From: Phylloscopus collybita
Taxonomy: Eukaryota; Chordata; Aves; Passeriformes; Phylloscopidae
Assembly (NCBI GenBank): GCA_027886175.1
Contig: JAJNNQ010000026.1
Coordinates: forward strand, 17,231,501-17,295,500
Length of the DNA stretch: 64,000 bases
Direction of reading: 5' to 3'
Shown: piece after piece, positions 22,215 to 35,050 of the stretch
Layout of the letters: every line of letters begins with the position of its first letter
How positions within the stretch are numbered: the stretch's first letter is position 1
Program-made: the position numbers and the translations under genes
The notes under the pieces: generated by a model
What the model was told of the DNA's origin: nothing
Seen by the model: the letters and a program-made list of their open reading frames with translations, nothing else
The model's database searches: none

Positions 22215-24480
22215 TAGCCAACATGTCACTATTTCCTCATTTTGATTTTGGAATAATTTCTGTCTAGGTAAAAAAGAATTTTACTTTTAGCAATATTGGA
22301 GTTACCATGCTACTAATTTTGTGGCGTGATTTCAATGTGTGGGTGTTTATTCTTTAATACAGGAAGTGTCTTAATTAGTTTGTACACTTGGGTGCAAGCT
22401 CTGTACAGCCACAAGCAGAAGCAAGCCCCCCCTTGCCTCCCCACACAAAGGATGCTACCTTCTCCCTGCCATTCTCACCCCTCTGCCCCACTCCCACTGC
22501 AAGAGAGAGCCTGGGAAAATAAACAGACATTGTAGCCTGCCCTCAAGGTCACTGCATTGACCTTGAAAGGGTAGGGGGTGCCAAAATCCAGATTCAAGGA
22601 GCCTACAGGGAGAGAGACCTGCTGCCTCCACCCCCCCAAATCCCCGGTTTAACCCAGTCTTGATGGTGCTTCCACTCTCTGGGCTCCCATGGCACCACTG
22701 GTGATGAGGACATCTCTGCTGCTGGCACCCAAAACTAGACATGGATCCTAAGATCAAACCCAGCAACTCTGACATCATCAGAAAACAATCAGGTAGCTGA
22801 CACAGCTTGGGCAGCAAGGACAAATGTGACATGTGGGTCCCTGTCTGGGCTAAAATGGGCTAAATTTGACAGGAGGTTTTGGGCATCTTGCAACTCCCCA
22901 GGAAAGATCTAGTGCTGACATCTCAGGGGTATGGCGTGGTTATGATTGACTTTCATTTGAAATGCTGACGGACAGATACCAAATGTGAGTGTGGCTGTTA
23001 GTCCTTCCAATTTTGTCCTTGTGTGCCCACCAAGAGGGCATTTCTTGTGCCCAGCTTGCTGCCCTCACCCTTCTATGCTGCAGTCCCTTTAGAGCCTGGA
23101 TCCTCTGAGTGTGAAGAGGGGCAGGCAAGCCAGCCAGAGCATGCCTGCCTCACACTGACTGTATGTGACAGCTTAACAGAGTTGTCCCCAGAGACAGAAA
23201 TGCCATTTATCCTTTTTTTGGGAAGGAGAGAGGAGGAACTGAGGTATTCAGGGCTCTCAACAAGTTAGTGCCAGAGTGGGGTAATAAACCACATCTCCTG
23301 AAGTATCAGCCTGATGCATTAAGGTATTTATGTAAGTTTCTGTTAAAACAGATTTCCAAACTCTTGAGTGCCTAATTGAGCTTTGTGCACCCAGGGGTAG
23401 GGAGGATTGGGGAAACACTTCATTCAGGTTTCATACATTGCCTTAATTGGTGACCTCAGGCAGCCGTGCATTATACCTGTAGCTTCATTAAATCCTTATT
23501 ACATGAGCCTCCCCAGCACGAAAAGCAGACCTCTGCAAACAGCCCTGTATTATTCAGGGCTGTATCTAAGAGCACATGTGATGGCAATCCACAGTTTTTA
23601 ATGGGATCACTCATTCTCTCATTTCACCATTCTTTTACCACCACTCCATTTAAAGAAGAAAAAACAGAAAGAGGAAAACCACTGGAGTAACCACATCCAA
23701 GTAAAATATTGCAAAACTTTCATAAAAAGAGGAGTCTGCTCACTGCTGAAGCATGTTGTTTGACAAGAGGACGTATTTAAGACCATATACCAAGGTGATT
23801 TTAAGAAAAGGCTAGTTCTTAGAGGAAGTGCTTTAATATTTTATTTTTGAGACGATGCAATTTCCTATGGGTCATAATCTCTACCTGTAGCTACTAGTGG
23901 CTACCAGTAAGAAGGAGATTTACAGTTTATGTGTTCTGACTTGTGTGTGTGCTATATTGAGAGATGTCAGAAAGGAAGAGCTTGACGGTGAGACAAGGAA
24001 CTGTGTGTTTGCAAAGGTCTGAAGATGAGGTCTGCAGCAGCTCATATCCACTTACTGAAGTGTTTTTGCAATTATGCACACAGTTATTGATCCTGTTATG
24101 AGTTACAGTCTTTCAGAGGCTGCCTTGAGTCACTCAAATGAGAAAACCACCAATGGCCCTCTGAGCCACGCAGGAGGGAGAGCAGCCCCTGGCATGAGTG
24201 TGCAATGACAATCAGCTGGGCCCAGCACATGGTAAAGCCCCAGTGAGCCCTGGTCTCAAAAAGGGCTTTGGGGGCTAGGAAGACCCCTAGCTAAAACAAT
24301 AAAGAGCATGAGGAGGAGTCTGAGATACCTTGGTTTGGGTTTTGCTCTGCCACCACAAAAGGTATTTATCTAGTCTATTGGCAACTCTTTCAACAGACGG
24401 AAAACCAGGATGAAGACTTTATCGTGCAAATAGTTAAATGTTCTGTAATCTGGGGTACATGCTTACTTTTTATTCAGGAA
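22214..24480. other. Non-coding stretch with a small hairpin at 23.54 kb
   Basis: The longest frame is 125 codons on the minus strand (22455-22832), in a GC-richer patch and without recognisable features. The 23400-23700 part is complex and contains the ACAGCCCTG inverted repeat described separately. No RNA gene or recognised transposon is present. Confidence 0.5.
23539..23563. repeat. Perfect 9-bp inverted repeat with 7-base loop
   Basis: ACAGCCCTG (23539-23547) is followed by TATTATT and then by its exact reverse complement CAGGGCTGT (23555-23563). The stem is GC-rich in an AT-rich setting. It could be a structured RNA stem, a dyad protein-binding site or chance. Confidence 0.7.
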
Positions 24481-24900
24481 GCCCTACTCACTGTAATGAA
24501 AAATGTCAGGCTCTTTTAATAAAAGAACAATTTGAAAACTTGATATATCACAAAACCATTAATTTTAGCTATTATCTGTTTGACACTTTTCATAGCAACG
24601 ATTTCACTCTGTAACATGCTTCCTGAGGATTAAAATGATTTTAAAGGATTAAAATGTTAATTAAAAATATAATAGAAATATCAGTCGCTGGGAAGACCAA
24701 CATAAGTATTTGTCTCTTTAACTGTATAATCATGCTGCTGCCGTTTCCTCCTGACTCTTTACAGTTTGGAGTTTGAGTTCGGAGGTAAATGACAGATGCG
24801 GGAGCAATTCTGTTCTTTAACTATTTGACAATGCATCTGTTTACACTTCACAAAGGCAGTGTTATGTCCTTGAAATTTCTAAAGGTCATTGTTAATGGGA
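24481..24900. promoter_or_regulatory. Candidate conserved non-coding element with paired GGATTA sites
   Basis: The block is complex and AT-rich, without repeats. It carries AGGATTAAAATG twice (24626-24637 and 24645-24656, period 19); each copy contains GGATTA, the reverse complement of the K50 homeodomain (OTX/PITX-type) site TAATCC. A TTAATTAAA follows near 24658. This arrangement is common in developmental enhancers. Conservation and activity are inference. Confidence 0.35.
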
Positions 24901-24902
24901 TC

Positions 24903-24956
24903 TTTTTTTTTTTTTTTTTTTTTTTTCTCTTTTTTTTTCTTTTTTTTTTTTTTTTT
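24903..24956. repeat. Interrupted poly(T) tract
   Basis: About 54 bases of T broken by three C residues (CTCT and CT interruptions). A 132-codon plus-strand frame crosses it as a phenylalanine run, which is an artefact of the repeat. Confidence 0.95.
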
Positions 24957-26109
24957 GTGCCAACTGTGTCTTTCTTAGCTTGTAAGAGCACTATTCCCGG
25001 AGAGAGGCTGGAGGGGGTTGGAGCAGGCAGGTCCAGCAAATTCCATGTGACCAGTTCAGCTGCAATAATCTCTTTTCTCCTTCTGGTCCAAGCTACACAT
25101 GAGAGCACTCTAGTGTCTTTCATCATTATTTGTCACCCTTTTGTGTTGAGCAACTTATATCCACAGCCATTCCAGCAATTAAAATAAAAAAGGACGAAAC
25201 ATTATTCACAGTGAATAGCTTTGAGACCAGTGACATCAAGTACCAACCAACCCATTGAAGAGTGGGTACCTGATATCCCTGGAGTATTTTATGGAGGAAA
25301 GGGAAAGTGCAGCCCAAACTCAAATCCAGCAAACACACCGTATATGGATAGTTCAGAGCCTGATTAAAAGATAGTCTCTCTACAACAATTTGTCTTACAT
25401 GTTCCTAGTAATGGGAGGAGAGGGGAGCAGGGCAGAGGGGTGAGAGGACAAGCTCTCAGTTACTGTACAGCTTACTTTTAACACCTTCAAAGATTATTTA
25501 TATGTTCAGGCACCTAAATGGACCACAGGGCTGCATCATCTGCACCCACCTTCTCAAATGCTGTAATTTAGGAAACCTTTGTCATCAGTGCTCTGACAAA
25601 GTTAAGATTTTCTCTGGTGCTTTTCAAGTGAATGAGTGACAGAGCCCCCCCTCACTTTTTCCTCTCTGTGCAATTGCCTTCCCTGTACATCTACTGTGAG
25701 CAGGAGCAGTGGGATTTGTATGCCTAGGGAGATATGGCTCCTTCCCCACCTGACCAGATAAACATTCATCTTCTAGAAGCTGATTGTTTTCTATCCCATA
25801 TATTAATTCTCCTTTCAGAACAACACAGCCCTGAACAAATCCTTGCTTCAGTTTCTCCTAAAATATTAAGAAAAAACATATTCTTGTATTTTTAAAGGGT
25901 CTTCAAAGTAAGATGACTTCAAAATAATAAAAAAAAACCACCCCAGCCATCCCAACAACAATGCATTTATGTTGTATCTCTTAGAGCCTGGATTAATATG
26001 CCTAGGTATGGACAGTGGCATGAAGAGAAATGATTCTTTTGGCAACAAGAGGAGGCAAGAGATTTATCTATTTATGGAACTGGACTGATTGTCTAACCTT
26101 GGAGCTGTG

Positions 26110-26340
26110 TGGGGCTTTCTGGAGATATTAATTAACAATTTCTGCAGTGAACACATAAATACTTCATGGTGTTCAAAAGGCTACCACATCCTTTATAATT
26201 ACTCAATTAGTTAATTAATAGCACTGTTAAAGAAATGTCCTTTAATCATCATTTGTGAAGATTGACTTTTCATATTATGATTGTCAGACCTCTTCTGCAT
26301 TAGAGAGCCATCTGCTATCAGGAAACTTCCTTCTTTTCAA
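26110..26340. promoter_or_regulatory. Candidate conserved non-coding element, homeodomain-site cluster
   Basis: Within about 100 bp there is ATTAATTAAC (near 26128), TAATTA (26196-26201), CAATTAG (26204-26210) and TTAATTAAT (26211-26219). All are core sites for Q50 homeodomain proteins. The surrounding sequence is complex and free of simple repeats, and no frame is coding-like. The call rests on motif clustering only. Confidence 0.33.
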
Positions 26341-26765
26341 CAGGTAGAGCTTTATATGGCATAAATTTGCTCTTATCCTTTTCTTGAAGAAAATGAACAC
26401 ACTGAATTATCTAATTTCTTACCACAGAGTGGAATATTCCATAATTCTTAATGAATAGTAACAATTTTCTGGATTATTTTCACATTTTTCCTACATATGT
26501 TTTGAAGTGGCTGAAAGATGGGGACAATATTCCACTAATGTTCTCAGTGGTGCTGTTTAGACACAATTCACTTCTCTGTTTGATATTCCTCTGCTTTTAA
26601 ATTTACTATGCCTCACAGCCAAAGCACTGGACTGGGAGATTTGCAATGGTACATAATATGGGCATTAAGTGGATTTTTAGGGTCAGTGCAGTCTGGGCCA
26701 ACAGATTTGCATCTTGTGAGTATGAAACTGAGTCTGAAAGTTGGTGGGTTTGTTTGTTTTTTTGT

Positions 26766-26767
<2 letters not shown>

Positions 26768-26801
<34 letters not shown>
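26768..26801. repeat. Poly(T) tract, 34 bp
   Basis: Uninterrupted T run flanked by TTTG/GTTTTT units, so it probably grew from a (TTTTG)n-like simple repeat. No associated retroelement body was recognised. Confidence 0.95.
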
Positions 26802-26802
<1 letters not shown>

Positions 26803-26819
26803 TTTTTGTTTTTGTTCTG

Positions 26820-29800
26820 AGGTGAATTACATCGTGTTTGGGATATCAATAACTTTTGATGTTCAAAGGAGACTAGTTTATCAAGCAATCTAGATTTCTC
26901 TGTTCACCTGACCTGCCTCCATCATTAATTTAGGACTGCACCAACTTGGAATCACTACTTAACCTTACTGCAAATCATTAATTCTTTTTTCCCAGAGCAC
27001 TTTTAAGATATCAAGTGACAATAAACAGAAAACAGATCCTGACAACAGTGTTCTAGAAGCTTTCTTACTGAAATTGTCCTCTTAATTATTTTGTATAAGT
27101 TCCTCTCCTGGGTCTGGATGTGAGTCTCTAGAAACTGGGGAGCTGGCAAGCGGATGTTGACTCTGTTCAAAATATCCCCAACATTTGGCTACTTTAGTGG
27201 CCCATCCAGTACCTATTGCACAGATTTGTCACAGTGCTGCTTTTTAGGCACTGACATTTGGTGATGGCAGAGATTCTGCCCCTGGCTCTGAGCTGGGGGA
27301 ACTCAGGGCTCTCAGCCTTTGGGGGAGGATTTCTCTCCCCCATGGACAATCTCTCATTAAGGGAGGAGAGGAAAATAGAAACTTGAGAGTGGGAGAGTTC
27401 CCAACTATACTTTCACTGGATAAGCTCTGTGCCTCTGGAAGGATGGAATTCAGAGTATACCTCCTGGGGCTCTCTCTGTACGGCTTGTTCCTGATGAGGT
27501 TTGGGTGGGAAAAATTGTGCACCTCGTATTGCCTCAGAGGGCTTGTGCCCTTACGTTTGAGCTCACAGATGCAGGAAGGAAGCTTAATTTATAACCATTT
27601 TTTAAAGGGCAAAAGAGGAGAAAAAATACTGACATTGGCAAGGATATCTTTCTGTTTACAAATGACATGAATAAAATAGTGATGTATTAAATGCAGTGTT
27701 CTGTTTGGACCAGACACTTTCCATTTGTGAAAAATGACCATGCTTCTCTCCCTAGGAAAACCAATCTTTTTCTTTAATGCAATTTATGAAAGAAATCACC
27801 GTTTGTACATTACTTTTAAAACTCAAGGCACTAAAGAAGAATGCTCTTAGAAGTTTCCTCAACTTTGGTGAAGGCTGAGCTGTTTGTAGAGATGTCAGCC
27901 ACAAGATTGGTGGCTAAAGATAGCAGGTTGCATTCAGAATGGCTCTGTGTCTGTTTTCAATTTTAAAGGAACTGGCTTAAGTGTTGCAAACACTTGAAAC
28001 CATGCATTCTGCATTACAATAAAAGTGGTGTCATTATGCACATTACCCTCAATAACAGTTTCCTTCTTAATATATGCAGGACATGATAAACAAGCTCTGC
28101 TGAGTATAAACCACTGGAAGGAAATACTCCATCCAGATAATCCAGACAACACTGGATGTACCAAATTTTGTAGCCAGTGCTGTGGTCATGGCTTTTTCCC
28201 TGTGATACTGCCATAACTCGTACATAATAAAAACATATGTTTTTGAAATAATGCATTAGTGATAGCTGTCAAAAAAGACATTCAGGATAACTTCTGTTTA
28301 ATTTTCTTTGCTTTGTTTTACTTTTAAATAAAACATTATATGCAGCATGTACAGTGACAAAAAACATTCCTAGGCAATGCATGCACCACCATGAGTCCAC
28401 TGTGAACTAGAAGCCAAAGTCATATTGACACAGACAAGTATGGATTCTTCTTGTTCATTCCTGAGAAGATGAGAAGTCCAGAGCTGGAACTAGTAAATCC
28501 ATTTGGCACATCGACTGCTTAAGCCCTTGTGATAGGTGACCCATTCTTGTTCTCTGAGGTTTCTTCTTTTGAAATCCCATGTCTCCCCCAGCAACAATTC
28601 ACCTGATGAGATATTTCATCAGAAGTAGCTATTTCCATCCTTTCTTCTTTGCAGACAAATACCGAAATGACCAGACCAATTGTAGACAAATACTTAAATA
28701 ATTTTTATTCCTGAGATTTACTGGGAAGTAAGTTCTATTTTTACTATTTTCAAGAGGAATAAATAGGGCCAAACCCCTCCCTTGTTACTCAAATGGCAGA
28801 GTTGCACATTGAGTTGACACAGGATAAGGCACCTGAGACCTCCTTTCTTGGTGTCAGACTCCCAGGGCCAACCCTGACCATTACCTGGCCTTCCTTGACA
28901 GAGCAGTATCTGAACTAAGACTCTAACCGAGACTCCTGCCTCTGGAAAAGATGAACAAGAACATTTTCCCAGATGAGTTTTAATCAAGCCTTTAGGTAAA
29001 AATGTCACCAGCTGATTTTGTCTCTAATAGGCAAAACCTTAACTGCAGAAGTCCTCAGGAGTGCTCAGAATAAAACTCCCATTTTCACTGTGAAGAAATG
29101 TCAACATCATTGTGGGAGATGACAGTGGGAGAGATGGAGAGAGGTCACATTGGCCAAACATATTTATTTTGTTGGAAACAGTTTGATTTTTCTTCCAAAG
29201 AGATCTGCCACTGCTTTGCTTTCTAGAACACTAATATTAGAAAACAACATTATAATAAATTGCAGAAGGAACAAGAAAATACTGTTGAGCAGATAAATCT
29301 TCTCAGTGTTTGTTTCATCCTTGTACAGACCAACTTTCACTTAGCTTCCCACCATGTACTATGATGGGAACAGGAAGAGGAGATGTTGTTTACCCAACAA
29401 CGTTACATCTTTTCTTAAATGCTAGATTTGGCTGTTTTGTTGGACTGGGTATGCAATGAACACATGGCAAAATTTGTACTAACAGCAAAGAGACAAGAAC
29501 TGAACACTTCCAGAAATCCTGCTTTATGCTCTTAAAACTATTGTGGAGCATCTGAAAATCTTTAGATACAAGTTACTGAAATGCAATTGTGTGGTTTTTT
29601 TTAAAATGCCAGTTCTGAAAAGACAGAACACAGGAGCAACATTTAAGCGTGTTTTGGAGAACACAATTCAAAATTAATTGAAGTTCTCAATTAAAGTTCA
29701 GACTTGGCCACTCTGAATCAGAATGTGATGATGTGTATTTATATTATGTTTTTTAGATATCTTCAGTCATTCAAACTCCAGAGTATTCATGTTGTTGATC

Positions 29801-29877
29801 AATTCAATATTTGATTCTATGTTCATTTTGTGGACCCTTCCCCAAACTCTCAACGTATTTTTGTGGCTGATATGCAG

Positions 29878-29880
<3 letters not shown>
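26820..29880. other. Non-coding stretch, no gene seen
   Basis: Frames reach 96 codons (28718-29008, minus) and overlap others on the opposite strand around 27.2-27.7 kb and 28.0-28.25 kb. None has recognisable protein features. No RNA gene or identifiable transposon was found. Confidence 0.55.

Positions 29881-29914
<34 letters not shown>
29881..29914. repeat. Poly(A) tract, 34 bp
   Basis: Pure A run after CAGATT. The upstream 150 bp does not resemble a LINE or SINE 3' end or a known mRNA 3' end, so a processed-pseudogene tail is not supported. Confidence 0.95.
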
Positions 29915-29919
<5 letters not shown>

Positions 29920-32900
29920 AGAAATTTTGACAATACTGGGGGCTACAGAGAAGACTAATGAGCAAGAGAAGAACTCTGAAATGAGGTTGAAATCAAAGTG
30001 AAGTGTGCTATTTAAATATTATTAAGTTCAAGGGCTTCTTTTTTTCACACTTCCTTGCCACATACTGGTTATTTTCCTAAGAACTGGATAAAAGACATAT
30101 ATTTCATATGTGAAAAACTTTAATGAGAAGATGAACTTTCTTAGTGACGGGATTAACTGTTTCCCTGAATGCTATCCATGTTTCCTTATAGCTCTTCATT
30201 AAAAGGTCCATGATCCAGCATGGAATGGGCATCACAACATCAAAATGAGGGCAGGCAGCAGGTACTGAAGAGGAAAAGTGGTGCTTGGAGGGAAGCTCCA
30301 ATGGATTGAATAAAGCTCTAAAATCAAGAAGGATGGAACATAGAAACATATCCTTCACTGACTTCGTCTTACTGAAAACACCACTGTGCTCAGGGCAGAT
30401 TTAGTTCTGCCTGATCGGGATTGCAGTTAATAGAATTGGCAAATAACACATAAAAGGGACCTAGCAATAGATCTCAGCTGCTTGCATGTAACTGGCTTCC
30501 ACCCCAGCAAAGGCACATAGCATTATTTGGAAAACATGGAGTGAGCTTTGAAGAGATGGTTTTGTAGTCTTAAATCCCCGCAAAAGCCTTTGGGAATGGA
30601 GCACTATTTGGTGCCAGCTCTTTGGGAGACAGGAGTGAAAGAGGAGGGCTTGAAGGACTTAGCACTGACTTGCAGTGGGAAGCAACAGAGCCTTTTGTGC
30701 TTGAAAGACTCAGACATGGCACTTGCTTGGGAATTTCCTGCTGCTAAAGTTTTGCCTTTATTTAAAATATGACCTTTGATTTCCAGTGCCCATACTCAGC
30801 CCTTGGAGCAAAGGCAGCTATGACACAGAGGTAAAAATACTTCAGGTGCAGATTCTCATCTAACATATCTCAATGTTGATCTGCTGCGTGATGGTATGAG
30901 TAAGTGAAGGATCTGATCCCCAGAGATCATCTAATGGAGTATCTTATTTGGTCCTTCTGACAACTTGGAAAATACCTGCGTGGGTAAAAGGAGCACAGAG
31001 AGTTTCAGTCATACAGATCTGGCCATCATTCAGTTGACCTTCTTGACTGTTCAGTAAAGAATTCCAGGATACATTTTCTGTTCCTTTAATTGGTGCAGCA
31101 GGCAGCAGCACTAGCAATAGAATTTCCGTGCTCCCTTGGGTGGATGGAGAAAACTTCCACTGGATCTACTTCAAGATGGTACTGAGGCCAGGAACTTGGG
31201 AGGATTCAAAGAAAGGGTTTATTGTTCATGCATACATCCTGGTATTAGTCAGTATAAATTAACTATACTCATAGTAACTTTTATTTTCAGTGTCAGGCCA
31301 GGAAAAAAAAAATCACTCATTTTCTAGGTTTAAGATGACACTTTGCATCTGGGAAGGATTTTTAGTCATTATCCAGGATATGAACAATTTTGATTTCTCT
31401 TTGTTTCCTAAAATCTACTTTGGTGGTTGTTCCAGAAAACAAAATTTGGCTAGATGAACCATTTTCTTTATTCATTTTCACATCTCATGTTTGTGGCTGG
31501 TTTTGATCAGGGTCTTGCAGTGGATGTGGGGAGATGTCCGGCCCTCGAGTGGAGCACAAGTCCCCATGAGCACTGGGTGCTGCTGCCTTTGTCCCGCTAA
31601 TAACCAGAAAGGGAAGTGTGAAGAGATGGATCACCCTTCCAGTCTAGCTGATGAAAAGGGAAGAAATCTGGCCAATTGTAATTGCTTTCATAAATGCTAA
31701 GATTTATAGGGATGCAGAGAGCAAACCTTCCCCAGCAGTGAAGCAACATGGCCCCAAACTCTACCACAGAGCGTTGTGGAAATTACACAACCTAGTCACA
31801 CACACACAAATCCACTGTGCCTGCAATGTGTTATTTGATGTTTCATGGAAGAGCTGATCTCTCCTCTTGGGGATCAGGGATAATACCAAAGGGGTACGGT
31901 GCTTTTTCTTTTGGCCTGGTGGGTAACAGGAGCTCGTATACTAAATAAGTTATCTGCTAGGAAATGTAGGTGTGCTGCTCCTTCGGAGTGTCTGTGGGAT
32001 GTTAATTCAGAAGTGGTGGGAGCTGATGGCTAGCGGCACTGCACAGGGCTTCTGGGGACAGGCAGAAGCCTTTGCAGTGTACTTCAAAGGGGGATTCTCA
32101 GTTAAGGGAAAAAAAGGATAGATTTTGAAGTTTCTCTCTGCCAGAAGGCTTTACTGCAAGCCCCTGAAGTTCTTTTTTTTTTTTTTTTTTTTTTATAATC
32201 AGGGATGAGATAGGTACTTTTTCTTTCTTTTCTGCTTAATTTGGGCCAATGTATTTTGAACCCTGTGTAAATTCTTCTGTGAGGAGAAGTCTGAATGTGC
32301 TGTTTATTTCTTCATGTTCATCAGGTTTCTTGTTTATTTATTTTAAATTAGAAACTGAGCCTTGAAAGATGTTTACAAGGAGACCCTAGCCACTGGTTTG
32401 ACATTCATTCAGCATACATTCCCAAAGTCAGTGGAATTATTCTTTGGCATTAAACACTGTGTGAACATAATGCTTTGCTGTACTGGATTGAATGAGTCAC
32501 CACCTTCCAGGACTGAGCCCCAACCTTTTGATACTTTCACCTTCACTCTTCTTGAGGGCACATAAGATGCTTCAGATCAGGCTCATCCCTGATCTGGGTG
32601 ATGAATTATTGCTGTTCTTCAGTTCTCTTTCTCCCCTCCTTCTCATTAGTTTCTTCTCTAGCCTTCTGAATGAAAACCAACTTTACCAAGTGAGAGACCT
32701 TCAAGTTCTTGCGTTTTGAAAACAATTTTTGTCCAGGATCAGGATGGGTATGGGATGCTTGGCTTACACCTGCATCCAGTAACACATTACTCTCCCAGGT
32801 GCCAATTAAAATGCCGGTTGCTTGTATGGTTGCAGTGGGAATATTCTCTGTGACAACAGGGGCTGCACAGGACACGTGCAGCAACCCAGGCCTCTTGGTT

Positions 32901-34555
32901 TTGCAACCTTATCCAGAGCACATGAGGTGATTTATTTTCCTGTTAACCACCTTGAATTGAGTGGTTTGTTAATGATGCCTGGATTTTGGTGTTGGGAGCT
33001 CTTTGCAGCTCTCCTGGCAATATCTTCCCAATAGCGTTGTGTTGTTTGCCTCAAGCCTCTTGTGTTCATACTTAGATAGGCTTGCCACGCGGAAGCTTGA
33101 AAAATTTCAAGGTCTAGTTCAGAATGGGACACAACGAGCCTGGAAGCAGACATCCTGTTGCAAATGAGCAGGTACAACTTTGAGCACAACATAATCCAAC
33201 AGAAAATTTCAGACTAAAAGTCCTTCTTAATTAAAGGGACTCTGAGATATGTTTTGTGTTTTTCAAAAATCATTCTCTCAAGCCACATCTGTTTCAGAGC
33301 TGGAAACATCCCAGCTTGTGATCACAAAGTTCAGACTAAATGTTGCTTTCTCAGAAGGTCTTACAACATTTTCTCACATTGTCATACTGTTTATTAACCG
33401 CTTGCACTAATTGTGGTGAAGTCTGCAGTGCAATGAATTAGAGCTTGATATAGTAGAAAAAGTTTTTTCCAGAGGCATGTAGAGACCTTCTGTGACCTAA
33501 AAAGTGCACCTTGGTGAAAATTCAGCTCTCAGTTTATGAAAAATAACTGACTGTAAATGGTGTTCATATTAGATGGTACTTTAAGAGGCATCATAACCTA
33601 TTTGTACATTGTGGTTCTATTTTGGAAGTAAAACCATAAGATTTTGTTATTTTCAGGGATAAAACTAAACATTTTTTTCACCGTATATACAGAGCGCAAA
33701 GTAAGTCATATTGGCTGACTTATTTTGCAGTCTGTATCAGCAAAATATTATCAGATTCTAGAGAGGACTGATGGTTCCACGTGAATTACTGGTGGTGCAG
33801 TTTGTGTTGCTCTATGATTTTCTGTAGCTACAGTAACTACTATCTGATCCATTTTAAATTTTTAATTTATTTCAGTCAACAAGTTTTAATCTTGCAAGAA
33901 GATGAAAAAAAAATCACAATTTTTTCAAGGCCACCAAAGGACCAACAGCCTTTCATTTAATCCCTCATAAGCTGAATGCCTTGAAAAGACGTGTGACTTG
34001 TTTGGCGCTGACCCTAGCAGAGTATGATATTAATAGGTTATTGACTTGGTAGGTCTTAAACAGCCAGAGGGAACATCATTTGCAGTAGCTGCAATGCACT
34101 GGAGGTTTGTTTCATTGATTGTGCTGTTTAACCCATCATCTCCAGGCATTTAAACAATGATATACGCTTGACAAACCTAATATTTCATTCTCTATCTGGG
34201 GACCAAGAAACAGAAATTAAAGGAAAGAAAAAGATAACTGGACAGATACATAGCAGAAAATGATGATAAATGAGAGGGGGAAAGCCAGACAGATAAAAGG
34301 CCCAAATTTTGGAATGTGCCATAACTAAAAATATATATTAAAAAAGGGACAATTTTCTATGAGAAAGGTGGGAAAATGATAATAAATACGTCTGAGTGCT
34401 CAGAATTAGCATGAATTTGGAAATCTTTGGAAATAAGGAATTCTTTTGCTCTCTATAAGGAAATTTTGATGGGTAAGTAATGTGCTGAGAGACATGGCTC
34501 TTTCCATTTCCCATGTATGAAATTCTGACTGTGATTTGTAGATAATTCAATAGAT
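29915..34555. other. Non-coding stretch, no gene seen
   Basis: Contains a poly(T) of 22 bp (32173-32194) and a perfect 12-bp palindrome CTGTAGCTACAG at 33822-33833. The longest frame is 92 codons on the minus strand (32606-32884), overlapped by three plus-strand frames. No exon, RNA gene or recognised repeat family. Confidence 0.55.
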
Positions 34556-34559
34556 TTTT

Positions 34560-35050
34560 CCCACTAGTTTCAGGTGGGTCAAGCAGGGTCCACAGGTTGC
34601 AGAAGTGTGGGGAGACAAAAGGAGATGCTGCTGAAGGCAGTCTCCCCCCTGATATATTACACCTGTGTTAATTATCCTAGAGTGGGAACAGCCTTGCCCT
34701 CACAGGCATGGGTGTGATAAAGAGTGAGTTAAGCTGGTAAGAAGTCAGTTGGAGTCTGTTGGCCGTGCTGAGAAGAGTTGGGGACAAGAGGTTGTGCAAG
34801 GGCCAGAAAAGGTAAGATGCTGTATGTAGGACAGACAGGGTTAGGTGGTTGTGATAGGGACAGGAAGGAGTGAGCCAGAACAGAAGGAGAGACAGAGCCA
34901 GAGCTGTGTGGAGCTGCTCTTGGGAGACACAGAGAAAAGGTATGGGAGACTTCTGAATATCAAGTTGCTGATGCTTGAAGCCTTCTGATGATTTTTATGA
35001 AGCACCCTGAGTGCAGTGTCCATGTTGACTACCACATATTGGCTATGATA
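34560..35050 (+). mobile_element. Possible decayed LTR / ERV-like segment
   Basis: This block is purine-rich and less AT-rich than its surroundings. It has the texture of an avian retroviral LTR or leader: a run of G/A-rich words (GAGACAAAAGGAG, AGGACAGACAGGG, GGGACAGGAAGGAGTGAGCC) and a 'CACCTGTGTTAATTATCC' element near 34661-34679. I could not define TG...CA ends or a target-site duplication, so the family, orientation and limits are uncertain. Confidence 0.28.

Noticed and set aside
24789..25187. 132-codon frame with a long phenylalanine run
   Set aside because: The run is the translated poly(T) tract; the flanking residues match nothing.
29700..29914. Processed pseudogene ending in the A34 tract
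   Set aside because: No AATAAA 10-30 bp upstream, no recognisable reading frame and no flanking duplication.
30900..30990. Possible CR1 fragment (AGAGATCATCTAATGGAG)
   Set aside because: Only about 15 bp resembles the CR1 core; the flanking CR1 words are missing on both sides.
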